Assembly: GCF_000003605.2 (NCBI RefSeq)
Contig: NW_003155237.1
Location: 873,726-910,951 of the forward strand
Reading direction: 5' to 3'
Length of the DNA: 37,226 nucleotides
DNA from: Saccoglossus kowalevskii
Lineage: Eukaryota > Hemichordata > Enteropneusta > Harrimaniidae
Made by a program: the position numbers and the translations under genes. Positions 7,543-21,200 of this stretch are shown here, in pieces (the stretch's first letter is position 1; each line of letters opens with the position of its first letter). Below the pieces are notes generated by a model that saw only the letters and a list, made by a program, of their open reading frames with translations, made no database searches and was not told the origin of the DNA.

Positions 7543-9320
7543 ACAGATATACTATGGTAGATTAATTTGTTTCAGCCCAAATTTGTTGTCACGGAAACAA
7601 AATCCTGTTGTGCTTCATATTTTGTTATATACTATTTGACCAGTGAAACACCAAACTCTTTTTGTTCATAAATTGTGAAACAGAGCTGACTTTGTCTGAC
7701 CTTGCTAAAATTAAAATAACACCGAATAAATCTAGGATAGAGCATTTTTGAAAAAAAAAAAAAACTTTGAAATGTGCCAATAAACATGGAATCAAAATAT
7801 AGGAATTTCCAGTACCAAGCACAGATTATAATTTTCTCTATTATCATCAATACAGATCTCCTTCAGCTGTAATATTTTATCACTTTAAAACTCTCTAATT
7901 TGTTATTTATGTTCTGTTTATCTTCTCTTCTCAGTGTGTTCAGAGGTGTTATATTCATGTTTGGTGATTAGATGGGGGATAATTTGTATGAAATCATCTG
8001 TTGAAATCAACAGTAAATGATGAAAGGTGGACGTTCCCATTGTTCGTTGTAATCAGATTTAAAATTGAATACGACAGGCGAGGGACCATTGAGAGGAGGA
8101 TTATAGCGATAGTGTGTTAATGTCTCTAACCTTTTGTGAAGATAGCACATGTGAGGAGCAGATTTTGAAATTTCTTTTTCATATGTAAAAAAAAAAAAAA
8201 CAACTAAAAAATAGACAAGTCTTTTCAAAGGCAGTGTATTCACAGTCCTCTTTGTTTTTTTCCAAACTTCTTACAATGTCCTTTTTTGTTTTGGACAGAA
8301 AGATCGTGCATGGCTGTAAGCAGGGGGGGGGGCATATTTTGAATTGTAAATTGTGTTTTTAACACTTGTTTTTGAATTCTGTTTGTTTGTCTATGTTTTG
8401 TGTAAGTAAGTGTGTTCAATGGATTGCAAGACATTCAGGAATGTCATACCATAAAATAACGTACTAGTGATCCAACTGAAAAAAAATATCACCAATCACC
8501 ATGTAGCGGATAATAGCAGATAAGATAATCTCAAATGTCAACATCATCACTGCCATCCATCGAAATAAAAAAAACACATTATCAATTATCTTTTTTTCTT
8601 CTTTTTAAACTTACCAATTTATGAAGTTAATTCTTTATTCTAGTCAAGAATAGTGCTTACCGTCAAACTCACGGGAGTGAATTTCTAAAAGGATTTAAAG
8701 CATTGATCTTTGTGGCAATTGTGCCCTGAGAAGAGAGAAAAAGAAATAAAAGCCTTCTGATGGGGGGGATGAAGAATCTTTTCATTTGTTATTTCATTTT
8801 AATATTTAATAGATCTATAATTGAAATCACATCATTCAAAAGGAAAAAATGATTGAATATACATTATTTGTGTCTTTTCCTGTTGTCAAATATTGATGGA
8901 GCTTATAAACTAGGGAAACATTTTTTTCTTTTCATAGATATATTCAAGAGAAAAAGACAAGTGACAGAATTTTCTTCTTTAATGCCTTTGCACATCACTT
9001 GGCACAATAAGATCAGTTTCTATGGGAACCATGTATTCAGAGTCTTGACAACGTTAGGTTGTTTTTGATAGCGAGAGGATTTCTTGATGGCTAAGCAGTA
9101 TATGCTGTTCTTAAAATGGGACTTTTCATAAATCTGTCTTTTTTTTGTTAATATTAAAAGAAGTATATTGATTAGCGATTAACCTTTGAAAATTGAAATG
9201 AGCCATAAATATTATCCCATTATTGTTACGCACTGAAATCTGACCAGTCATGCTGTTTAAATGTTATGTCACACATACAGACATCCGTTTAAATCTACCG
9301 TACATGGTAACTATATACAA

Positions 9321-9346
9321 GATTTATTTATTTATTTATTTATTTC
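9321..9346. repeat. ATTT tetranucleotide microsatellite
   Basis: About six uninterrupted ATTT units. Confidence 0.9.
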
Positions 9347-11327
9347 TTCACCACATGAATTCTAAAATTCGTTCAGTTGGTTATACAATATGTGAATGTA
9401 TATTTTAGAAAGTGCTACAAAATATTATGATTTATAACTAAATTAAAAAATTTGATTATTTCATCCTCGGCTGACTCCCTGGTGTTCTGGGATTTTGTTT
9501 TCAACCGCGTCCCATTGTTGAAAAACCTTAAGATGCATGTCTATTACACTGTTTTCTAAATGATTGATTGATTCCTTCATTGTCATTGTTTATTTCTGTA
9601 ACTTATTTTTTTCACAGAATAAATCTGTCAGATTCATTGCTTTTTTTTAATTCTTTTTCAATGAATTGAGAATGATAAATCATACCTGCTCAAATATCTT
9701 GCTCTATTGTCCTCAATCAAAATAGGAATTTTGACAGACAATTTTTGTCGAGAACTCTTGCTTTAGTAATCGCGCTTATTATGTAGACTATATGCTAGAG
9801 TTTGGAACCCTTGACTTTCAGTTGCAACTTTATTAAAATATCACGACTGATTATCAGTTTTGCTTTTCCATTATTCATATTTTCTGTATAATAACATTTG
9901 TCATCTTAATTTGTATTAGAATAGTTCTTTGAATATAAAACTTTGATATTTAAAATTAATCATAGATATGGAAAACAAGACAACCTTGAATGCAATTTGA
10001 CAAAGCAGTTATGTAACCATTCAAAACCTGAAGCTTGTAGTGTGGTTTCAATTATTTCTGTAAATCAATACCCACCCTGTAGTAGATCGCAAGCTTGTTA
10101 ATGATTATACTGGGTAATTAACCATCCATCCTAACGACCAGACAATTTTAATTAGTCTATTAGAGCAAGCTATTAGTCCTGAGCAAACAAAATATGGGAT
10201 GGAACCCCCCCTGGCAATGTCAACCACAATTATATTTTTTTTCTTTTCAGTGATTGAATGGTTCCATTGATAATTGTCACGAGTTTGAAAGTTGTTGACT
10301 TTCAGACTTGATTCATTGTGTATTCTCAGCAGGGTAACTGTAATTGTATTGTTTTCATGTATTTTAACACCTTCTCCAGCACACTGGTAAAAGACATTGT
10401 TCCTTAGTGGCTGTGCTTATGTGTTACTGTGAAATAGGTGTTGTAACCTTAGTGTGCAAGCAATAATATCTGAAGTGCTGTAGCCGACTTAGATAATCAC
10501 TCTTTTCATTCATTCCCTTTCACACGACTAAATTGCACACCTAAAAATTAGCGGTGTCATAAGAAAAGAAAAATTGTTCTAATTTGATGACTACACACTC
10601 TGTGTAAGTCGAATGTAACAAAAGGCAATTGATTGAAAATACAACGATTTCTTCAAATAAAGCATTCCAGTCCTTAACACCAACAAGCAGGTTTCATTTA
10701 TCCTTTACAAAGCAAATGATTTTTTTTTTTTCAAAAGACTATTATTGACTCTAATGATGCCTGCAATTCGAGTTGTCTTCATTTATGTTTTATTAGACTC
10801 GACCCATTATCTGTTGAATGCATGGAATCAAGGAAGGAAGTCATCACCAAAGGTTGCACAATTTACATCATCACATTCGTTTCTGTGATTACTTTGTGAT
10901 TTTTTTTTGTATATACCGTTTTTTGCAACAATTCAAGATAGGTATTTTTTTTACTCGAGAAATGTCGCGTTTGAAAGTAGAAAATGATCAATCAACATGT
11001 GGTGCATTATATAGTGTAGCATGGAATTTTTATTTTTCATTTATTGTCTGGTGGGGGTTGAGAAGTTGTACTGTAATACAGTTACTGTACGTTTGTGTGT
11101 GTGTGTGAAAACTACACGTGGTAATCTAGGCAAGTCCAAAGTGCAGTGTTCTTAATTGACACAATATGAGTAATATTTGAACAAAAAATGATTTTTCATG
11201 AAAAAAACAAAAAAAAATGATAAATTACTAGTATATTTGAGAGGTCACCCATCTCACATTGTATGTTGAACTTCTACTTTTCACAGTGTTGATTTTTAGA
11301 CTTCTAATGGGAGCTTATGTGCTGGTG

Positions 11328-11328
11328 C

Positions 11329-11396
<68 letters not shown>
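11328..11396. repeat. TGTC tetranucleotide microsatellite, about 17 units
   Basis: Perfect TCTG/TGTC repeats over about 68 bp. They create overlapping spurious reading frames encoding Ser-Val-Cys-Leu repeats. Confidence 0.97.
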
Positions 11397-11399
11397 AAT

Positions 11400-14300
11400 G
11401 CAAATATATATTGTTTTGATTATTTATATCACAAAAACCAGGATGAAACTCAATATTCAGATAATATATGGACCGTCTTTGCGAGAAGTGATTATTTTTT
11501 GTAGAATAAATCAGAGCATATATTTTATCAGCATGTGAATTAAATAAATTAAAATGTATGAATTTATCTAGAATATTTATCATCCCAAAACAAAATAAAA
11601 ACTTAATATTTGTTTAAATCATGTTTTAACTAGGATGGTACCTTGCACATTTGCAAAAGTGGAAATGCAACATTAAGTTTCTCAATAAAATTACCAGGTT
11701 AATTAGTGAATGCATATTTCTCATTTCATTTGTATATTGCGTCATTTAATATTACCTTAACATATTTCAATGGCATTAATAATCAAAGCACAAACACATA
11801 TCTGATTACAAGACTTTTGTGAATTTACAATCATTGTTTGTTATATGGGAGCATTTTATAAATTTCCTACAAAACTTCTATCATTGTTCATTTATAATGT
11901 GGATCCCTCAAAAAAAAAAAAGAATCACATCCAATCCATCATATTATTCAGATCATATGATTTTTTAATTTTGATAGTTTACAAGATATTATATTTCTGG
12001 ACTCTTCATGTGCTGTTCAATTATTATGAAACATTGAGATCTGTTGTGTGGCGCTGTGTATCTACTTTACGAATGCTGGGAAGACCATATAATACTTCGT
12101 GGAACTTTCTGAAATATCTTAAGTATTTAATGTCAATTATTCATCCATCAGCAAGACGAAGATTACTTGGAATTAACGGAAATCTAGTTTCGGTTTCACC
12201 AACGGAGTACTTAAGTCTTAGTCAATAACGATGATCAGGTATGAATATAACGTACCATCTTTGTACTTGCAATGGATGATCCTCCCGAAGGCAATTGATT
12301 TCTCATGAATATTGAGATCGAGTTAATTCGAAAGTTTTCCTAATAAGTTTTTCATACATCCTGCGTACAATTTCCTCTTGTATCTTGCAGGAGAACAGGT
12401 ATTTAATGCTAAGATGTATTCTACTATTTTGCGTCTTAAATTAATTTTCCCGGAGACAGGTGACAAGGTAATAGTTTTATTAATTCAGTCTTGCGTATCA
12501 TAAGATGCTGCCATCAGTGACCTTTGTGCTCTCTTCCATATCTCTAGATTGACTTGAAAGCTAATACCCGTCATTTTTGATTGGTGTTTGACAGTCGTTT
12601 AGGCCACACAGATATATCTCTTCGTTATCCATATTATATCATAGATAAATTGTAATTTTGTCACGCATTATCGCAAAAAATATCCAGCTGGATATAATTG
12701 ATGTATATTAATTAATTCATTAATTTAAAACTAACCACCTCTGTCGCTTTTTCCACAAAAAATGAAATTGTTTTTCTTAAAAAAAAGGTAACATCCACAA
12801 TTCAATGTTTTCAGCAAAGAACATAAAATTGTCATCTAGTAAAAGATTTATTTCAATATGTTTGTTGGCTTTTTCTTTACTCTGTACTTTTCAAAATGCA
12901 ACTTCCCTGAATATGTATTCAATAAGTGTTCCGTGTCTTTTGGAATATGCCAATATATCAGATTTAATCGATTATAATGTTGATCAATGTTATAGCTAAT
13001 TAGATGTATTACTGAAAAGACAGTTACACTGCCTGTTGTTTTCATTATTTTTTGTACTGTAAGTACAATACTGTTAACTTTATTTCCAGAATTTATCATA
13101 ATCTCAATAATTTGTGGATTTTCTCAATCTCGATAACATTTTTTAAACTTCCACAAAATATTTGTTTCCTAAACTTGAAAAATCTCAAAACTTTGTCTCA
13201 CTCAAAGTTACAAATGAAAACATTGTAACATTATCATGATACAACGACACAAATCACCAGAATGATACCAGACTGAGTGGTTAAGCTTAGTTTCTGAATT
13301 TTCAAAAAGTATAAACGAAAACTTATTCGGTATGGCCAACATAAATGATCTGCGTTATGATATAGCAATAAAACAGACGACTAATATTGAATGTGTAATA
13401 TATCCATGTCATGTATCCTATTATCAAGCCCTGTCTTTTACCTGGGGCTGTATCCAATTAGAAGAACTGCTAAACTGGTTTTAAAGGGAGGGAGGCAAAT
13501 TACTTCAATTGAAAAATCAATGTAATGTACCCCGAAAGACATAAACGAATTTTACAACTCCTCAATTTTTGTGTACGTCTTCGGTTTCAAATTACACAGG
13601 ATATACGACAATTTGGTGAACTCACAGGAAATTTAAACTCAGATGTAATATTCTTGATGTATATTTATAGAAAGTACCAAATTGACTGCTTTGTTGGAGG
13701 TGTGCCCGAGTGTATTCAGTGTACAACTGTGTTATTATCTTTACAAGTTGTTGTTACAAACCAGGATAAAATGTTTTTTAAGACATTCAAGATTATGGAA
13801 AATTAATAGACCAATGTATATGGGTTTCTATTATGTGTTTTTCTGTCGGCAAGGATTTTGGAAGAGATTTAAAGTATTATAATGGGTTTGTAAAACATTT
13901 AATACTGGTATATGAGGTTTATACTTTGTAAAAATTTTTATCTGAATAGAAACATGTCTTGTCGAAAACTGAATCAACAGGTGTCTTGCAAAAATTAACT
14001 TTCTTTTTAATGCTTATGATTGGTAATTGATCAATAAACAATTTTATTTTCAGTTTATATGAAAATAATTCTGGCAATCGGGGTTAGTCTGTCTAATTGT
14101 CTGTTTGCTTACATGTAAAGATTGACATATGATTTCACTTTTCTGGTCAAAGTCTTGTCGAAATCTGCCATATTCGATCACAAGACAGTAATGGCCATAG
14201 ATTTGTAAAATTTGTCAAACAAATTTTTATTATTTTATTTATCACTACATAATTTCTGTTCAGGAAACTAATAATATGCATGAAAGCTACAAAGATAAAC

Positions 14301-17030
14301 TGATAGTTTTTATATCTTTGATAGAAATTCAAGACTTTAAGGGTTTCTCCAAACATTATCCGGTTTCCCTGCAGTTTTTTTTCATTTCCTGAATGACTTG
14401 GATCAATAAGGCAAATAAAACGTAGATTTCAATTCGGTCAGGATCTCCTTCACGTCGCTTTTAGTACATTGTTCGTCACTTCTCAGTCATTCAAAAAAAA
14501 AGCATACTTTCTACATGTCCACTGTACATGATTCTGTGTTACATTAATTGCAAGTTACGTAATTGTGCATCATGGACCACTTTGTACTTATCCAAAACTG
14601 TCTCAAGTACTGATTTATATGCTGTACAACATAATACAATAGAGCTATCTTGAATTCAGCTGTTAATTAAAACGAGAGAGTTAATTACTCATTAAAGATG
14701 GTAGATTAGTCAATTTTCTTGATCATTCTAGGATGTCGGCTAAAGCTCAAGTATTAAACAATTATATAACTTATATGTTGCATTACCCTTATCCCACCCA
14801 CCCATGTACTTACATTAACGTCATTACATAAGCAATTATGCAATAATCTCTTCCAGGATTAGGGCGATTTGTATTCTACCGTAATCCCCTATTTACAAGA
14901 TGATTAGTGTCAATATGCAATTGTCAGTGCCATATTCATGATTGTGTGTTGTTCAAATCTTAAATGATCGAGTATTATCTTGCGATATGAATTCAAGGCC
15001 AGAATTGGTGATTTTCTATTCCATTTCCGTGAGTGTTCACCACCTACCTGTTAACAATGTTACATCACACATTAGTGGTAACTGTGCAGAGTTGTAAAGG
15101 CCACATGGTACTGGAAAAACATACATGTATATATATATATATACATAGGTCTAGATTGATAAAGAGAAATGGTTTTTTGTGTAAATTATTTTTTATACTG
15201 TTGTGGAAATTAATTTGTTTAGGAAAATAATACATCGGTTGTTGCACGACACCAATCTGTACCGATTAGATTCAAGTTCAAATTCTAGTTGCGGTTCATC
15301 ACACCAAAAGATATCAATCCGTAACTGGGGTGGAAGTGTAGCACAAACTAAAATTCATTGGCCGAGATTCATTCACAAATGGATACAGTTTTTGGGAACC
15401 ATGGTTAAGGTCTGCAAGTAACATGTATTATTAAAATCCCATAATGCCATGACGATAGAAAGATGGCCACTCAGTCCTGTCATATGCCATTAGATTTAAC
15501 GCAGGATTTGTACCATCGGCACTTGTGTTGTGTTGTCATGTTGTGTTGTGTTGTCTGCAAAACTTAATTTTGGCCCAAAATCAAATCTGAAAGTTATGGC
15601 ATTAAAATTTTTTACTGATTGAAAGATGAAGTTATTTATTGACTTAACCACAATAAATCCTGTAATACAGTGCTGTTTGAATTCTGTTCTTTGCTGCTTG
15701 CTTGAGTTCTACAGTAACACGAGTAAAATATATGTTCTCTAAATTCAAAGTGAAATCGATAATTAATGGATAATCAGGAAACAATTCAAGAATGTGATGT
15801 GCATCTCAGACCAATCTTAATGAAAAATGCTTCACATTAAATATTCTTTTTGTAATCATATTTGATATTAGGTAGAGAATCCCATGTGTGATTTTGTGGT
15901 TCCTTAAAATGCTAACTGACGCTCCCGGAATCGCTTGGCGATATTCCGCTACTGGCAAAGTGGATATCTAGCAGATCCTGTAGTTGTTGTATGTATTTAA
16001 CACCGTACATATTTTTAGTGACATGTCAAAAGCCTCAAACAAAATTTTGCTGATAGTACAACATTAATTGCACACAACTTGGATATAACAAAATCAGAGC
16101 AGACAACAATGACATTGTCAAGAACGCAAAAAAAATATTTAAAATAATAATGTAGTTAATATTTAAGACCTGGAATTTTCTGTTTACTCATACATTGTGT
16201 ATTTCAAAATATGACAGATATTTATGATAAATTTCAAGCAAAACATGAATTGTAATTTACAGATATAACTATTCATACTTAAATCTTAACCAAACTGTCT
16301 TATCCTAGTTTTATCAAAATTTTTTTGAGATGCGCTGGTCTCATTAATCTAAGTGACTCGTCTTCATTTTAACTGCTCATTAAAAATGAAAAAATTCAAT
16401 GAAAACAGTGTGCAGAACTTTCTTGCCCACATTGAAACAAACATTTATTTGTTTTCATTGTTATCGATAGTCCATCAACGGATTACTGAAATCGTAAAAC
16501 TGTTGTTTCATTCGGCCTCGGGTAAGAGGTGGTGACATACATGGTTTGGTTTCTTCTTCAAGGCATATTAAATAAATCATGTTATGATGGAAAAATATTT
16601 CAATAACTATCATATTTGGCCTTGCTCCTGGCTATATTCCATTTATTCTATAATATTCATTGGTTTTTTTTTTGCTTTTTTTTACAAGAACCGTAACCTT
16701 GAAGGAGTACGTTAATGATTGATCGTTATTTTCTTTTTTAACAAATAATCGTTTTGAATATTCTAGTGTGTTAATATCACATGTCAGATGTTACTGAGAT
16801 TTATATATCCCTGCATATCCCTGCCTCGTAACCATTATGAAAACGGCCTTCTTTGACCATATTTGGGTAGATGTATAACATTTTATGATTACAATGTAAC
16901 ACACTTTAGACTAACCCTAATGTTAGTAACTATGTGTATGTGACATCATTGTCCATCAAATTTGTTTCAAATTGGTTTTGAGCTGAAACAGCATGTGTTG
17001 TGAAACACGTACCAGCCATAGCTCAAAATA
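11400..17030. other. AT-rich intergenic DNA
   Basis: No gene is supported. Simple sequence occurs at 15126-15141 (AT repeat inside a near-palindrome) and 15524-15556 (GTTGT-type repeat). The longest open frame, 11845-12228 (127 codons, plus strand), is not recognised: its first half is a Lys run and Phe/Ile/Tyr typical of low-GC chance frames. Confidence 0.5.
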
Positions 17031-17036
17031 ATTAAC

Positions 17037-17243
17037 TACTGTAGAATACTTTATTTTGGAATTTATTTTCGCTATTTTCACTGAAGGGATGATTCCGTGA
17101 AAATAAAATCTAGCGAATATTCTTTTTTGTCTATATTTCACATTAAACTCATCAAAAATCACTGAAAATAAATTCCATACAAAACGCCCAAAAAGCCTTT
17201 TCAGCGAAAATTAATTCCAGCGAAAATAAAGTATTCCACAGTA
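17037..17243 (+). mobile_element. miniature inverted-repeat element, copy 2
   Basis: It starts TACTGTAGAATACTTTATTT and ends ...AAAGTATTCCACAGTA. The two termini are inverted repeats over roughly 35 bases, with TTATTTTCGCTGGAATTAATTTTCGC-type text split around mismatches. It is 207 bp, has no open reading frame, and aligns over its full length with the reverse complement of 18032-18233. Confidence 0.85.
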
Positions 17244-17529
17244 TATTCATTTCATATGACTTCTGTGGCATTCATGACTAGCACTTGCAATTTGCACATA
17301 CAAAAAAAAAAAAGTCAGGAGAGACAACAGTGACAGTCAATGTCTCCTGGCACAAAAAAAAACATTTAAAAAAAAAAAACCTGTAAGGTATACGTCCTAT
17401 GTGCTGCCCTCAGATATCTGAGTGATATACCCTTGCTACCATAAATTAAGCACTTCCACTGTACTTCTTTGCAACATTAATGTCATATGGCTGTACGAAT
17501 TGTGTGATATATCTTTATAAATAGGCCTA

Positions 17530-17775
17530 TAATTTGGCAACCAGATGATAATGATAACCAGAAATATTTTGTAGTTTTTGATAATTAGACTTATCCATAT
17601 TTGGCAGTGTCTCCATCTTTGATAACCAGACCTGTCCATATTTGGTAGTCCTCTGTCCATATTTGGTAGTTCCCTGTCCATATTTGGTAGTCCCCTGTCC
17701 ATATTTGGTCGAGCCTTACAATTTGATGACCAGAAATGTCCAAATTTGGTAACTTTTGATAACCAGACTTGTCAA
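17530..17775. repeat. 20-21 bp minisatellite; units carry SRF/CArG boxes
   Basis: The unit is CTGTCCATATTTGGTAGTCC-like. Exact CCATATTTGG occurs at 17595, 17636, 17657, 17678 and 17699, and CCAAATTTGG at 17740. Spacings are 41, 21, 21, 21 and 41 bp, so all fall on one 20.5-21 bp register. Degenerate units (for example CCATCTTTGA at 17613) and GATAACCAGAC words fill the gaps. All six exact boxes satisfy CC(A/T)6GG. Confidence 0.93.
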
Positions 17776-18031
17776 TTGAACATAAAAACCTGAATACTCT
17801 CCTTATTTATACATATGTGGATCTGCTTTATCAGCAGATCTAATCGTGAAAAAACTCGCCATAAAATGCCGGATATAACTTTAATCCTTCTGGGATCCAC
17901 TGTTTCCTGTACATTGGATTTTTCCATTTTATTCATAACAATCTTTAACTGTGTTTTCATTCAAAATACAAATTAACAGATCATTATTTCATTGTAAACT
18001 AAAAAAATGTTCTGAATTATACAGAAGTGCA

Positions 18032-18233
18032 TACTGTAAACTACTTTATTTTAGCTGGAATTAATTTTTGCTGAAAAGACTTTTTGGGTGTTTTGTATGG
18101 AATTTATTTTCACTGATATTTGACGAGTTTAATGTAAAATATAGAAAAAAAACGTATATTCGCTGGATTTTAATTTCACTGAATCATTCCTTTAGCGAAA
18201 ATAGTAAAAATTAATTCCAAGTATTTTACAGTA
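18032..18233 (-). mobile_element. miniature inverted-repeat element, copy 3 (inverted relative to copy 2)
   Basis: Read on the minus strand it starts TACTGTAAAATACTTGGAATT and tracks copy 2 to the end with scattered substitutions and a few small gaps. It is 202 bp and non-coding. Lying about 0.8 kb from copy 2 in opposite orientation, it could pair with it as a foldback. Confidence 0.85.
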
Positions 18234-18239
18234 TATGAA

Positions 18240-21200
18240 TAAGTTGTGGATAACATGTGCGTATGCATATAGTGCAGTGTATATGCATAGATCATTGTTC
18301 AACGGGTATTGCTGTGGTGGGTCCCATGCGATGTATGCAGCACGTAAACAAAAAATAATCATATGTCAGCTTACCTAAGACTGTAGATATTGAATGTGAC
18401 TGTTAAATGGCAAAGCAGACTTTTTAATGGCAGATTAACAGTTCATTATACTGAACTTGATTTATTTACTCTGTGTTTATAACTGTGTTTATGACAAGGC
18501 AATCAAAAAGTTCTCTGTCAATGAAGCTCTAGCATGGCTTTGACCTTCCTGTTTGACTTTCGAGTCCCACGTGATCACCCATGGTATGGGTCAATCACTT
18601 GAGGTCCGGGTGTTGCCAATACTATTTTTTTGTTTTTAAAGACTTAATATTATCTTTTTTTGCATTGTAGTTTTCAAGCGATTTCCATCAGCGGGTTACC
18701 TAAAAATATAAACAATATTACATTACTCTTTGATTAACGATGATAACATTAGTTCTAGAATAAAAAAAATTACTAAATTTTTTAATGGCTATTTTTTATT
18801 ATGACACCCGGTACATATCATTTTGTTTTTTCATGGCATGCTGACAACTGGAATTGGTTGTACAAATTTAGCGACATACAATCATTTCATAGTTACGCCT
18901 TTAAGGCATGGAAAGTAACATCTCAATACATTGATGCTCCCAAATTAGTAAACATATGGCTGGATTATCTTTTAGTTTGCAACACTGTTAGCCATCACAT
19001 CTATTTCTTGTGTTGCTGAATAATATCTATTTGTAAATATCTAATGTTTCAATTTTTGCCACTAGAAATTTGTGTGATTTTATTAATTGAGCATGCATGA
19101 AAATTGAATTGTGAAAGGTCTATCAGGTAACACTCACCATGTTTCCTGACTTTAATATTTTATGAAATTATAGTCGTTTTTTTGCTAGCCATGCTCAGGT
19201 TCTTATCATCACTGAATCTTGATTTTTTTTGACGTAATCATCATCTTCATCATCATTATCACCCCCTCTAGGATATTCAACAACTAATTTTATTTTTATT
19301 TCTCTCAATTGGCAGTGTACCGTAATTCCTGAAGGAGCACGCAGCTAAGTCTTCAATTAATGAAGTTGTTGCAATACAAACGACATGCAGTCAAGGATGA
19401 ATTGTGTCTTCAAGGTATCTTGTTAGACTGTCAGAATAACATTTTATGAATTCATCCTTGATTTCAAAGTACATATTCACTTAAATATGCAAAGTCTAAT
19501 TTATAAAATGATTATAAAAATGTGTGTATAATTTATTCTCTATTAAAAATTTACTACCAGTATGTGTTCAAAGCCTTCTTCACTGCTCAGGTTAAATGAC
19601 CCATGCCTTTAAGACTTTGATTTTTTTTATCTTTAACAATTACAATTTATTATTCCTTGGTTATGTTTTTTTTTTAACTTATGTTCTTATTATTTGGCAT
19701 ACCATCTTTTCAATTTAGTTTTCGATTTGTCGTAATGTGCAGGGAATCACTAATTTTATTTATTATGGCCACATGTTGTGTCATAGTCCTCTGCTTTCAG
19801 TCCGCCACCTGTAAGTTCCTGTTGCAGAAGTCACCACCACACGTCATTGTCTGATTTCAAAAAAAGTTTTATATGGCTGTCTCTCGGTGCCTGTGAATTG
19901 CATCTTGAACAACGGTGCAGTGAAATGTGTGATTTACTATCTTATTTTTCAACACATCATCCATCTTTGTCTGCAAACAGGAAATCAACGCTGCGTCTTA
20001 GTATTTGCTAATATTCGGTTTTAACCAGATTTATCCAAGTAACGAGCTGTTTTTTTTTCACTCTGAGTTTTAATTCCATGAAATGTGATGACATTCTTTC
20101 AAACGTTGATGGCATGTGCTGTTCTCTCACACATGTGTATTTCAGGATGATACAATCCTCTTTCTGTTGGTGAGAGGTAATCCGGTGATGAATTGTGTGA
20201 CATTCGGAGGTAGATTCAACTCTGTATCAGCAGATAAAGGCCATACAAATTTATATATATGTTTGCACATATAATTCACCAGGATATGGGAAAATATGTT
20301 GACAATAATAAACAAGCATAATACTAGTATGTATTCAATTTGCTCATGAAGTTCTCATTCAATATATATAATTAAAATATTCTTTTGAAACAAACACAAG
20401 CATGATTTTCAAAGAAGTCATTTGAAGCAGATGTTTTTTTTTTGTTTATTGCATGCCTAGAGACATAGAACATGGGTTTCAAGTGAATACAAAAAATGAT
20501 TCTGCCAAAAAAAACTAAACATTTTTACATGTTAATCTCAAAAATTTTTTGTTGGAACTCCAGTATAAGAAATCTACAACTCACCCAAATTTGATAGTGG
20601 TGCATTTCACAAATGGTCTTCCTGTCTTTGATTGTAGCATGTTTTTCATCAACATTCACTTTGATTTGCTAGACATAATTCAGTGGGGTTTTAACAATAA
20701 TGAGAATAGATGCAAATACACTGGAAGCATCATTTTCATCACTCAATGATTTGATATTTAGAAAGCATTCTTAAGTAATGTGTCTGTGCAGTATCTGTAT
20801 GTGAAATCAAATCAATGTGGTGGATTTTTTTGCTCTTCATTGACACGGACAACTGAATTTTAACTTTCTTCTTTTCTAACCTTAAACAGGACTATTTTGT
20901 GAATGTGATCTATGGAGTGAACTGGTAGTGAAAAGGTTAATACTTATCTGACATTTTCTTGATCACATTTTGTATATACCGGTCAGAAACCGACAGGTAA
21001 GTGTAGACTACCAGAACACTCCAGTCAACATGCTGCATCAACAAGATTGGTGCAGAGTTTTATTTCACATTACAATTTTTTGGAGAAAAATATGTTTAAC
21101 ATGATCAGTGTGAATAGTGTTCATTTTTGAGATATGCACTACTAGTACTGGATCCATATTTCAATTTCAATACTCTAACTGTATCTTTCTAATTTTCAAA

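Larger units (their letters stand above)
6770..11320. other. AT-rich intergenic DNA
   Basis: No gene is supported. It contains many A/T homopolymers, G runs (near 8322 and 8761) and one inverted-repeat element listed separately. Short open frames are Phe/Ile/Lys/Leu-rich and look like chance reading of low-GC DNA. Confidence 0.5.

Noticed and set aside
11259-11538. Coding frames with Ser-Val-Cys-Leu repeats
   Set aside because: They are translations of the TGTC microsatellite in two frames.
17436-17702. Minus-strand protein with MDRGLPN repeats
   Set aside because: The 21-bp CArG minisatellite is divisible by three and keeps a frame open; the rest of the frame is not protein-like.
17595-17749. 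Claiming the CArG array as a proven SRF enhancer
   Set aside because: The sites belong to a tandem repeat, so their number alone does not show selection or binding; kept only as a testable finding.
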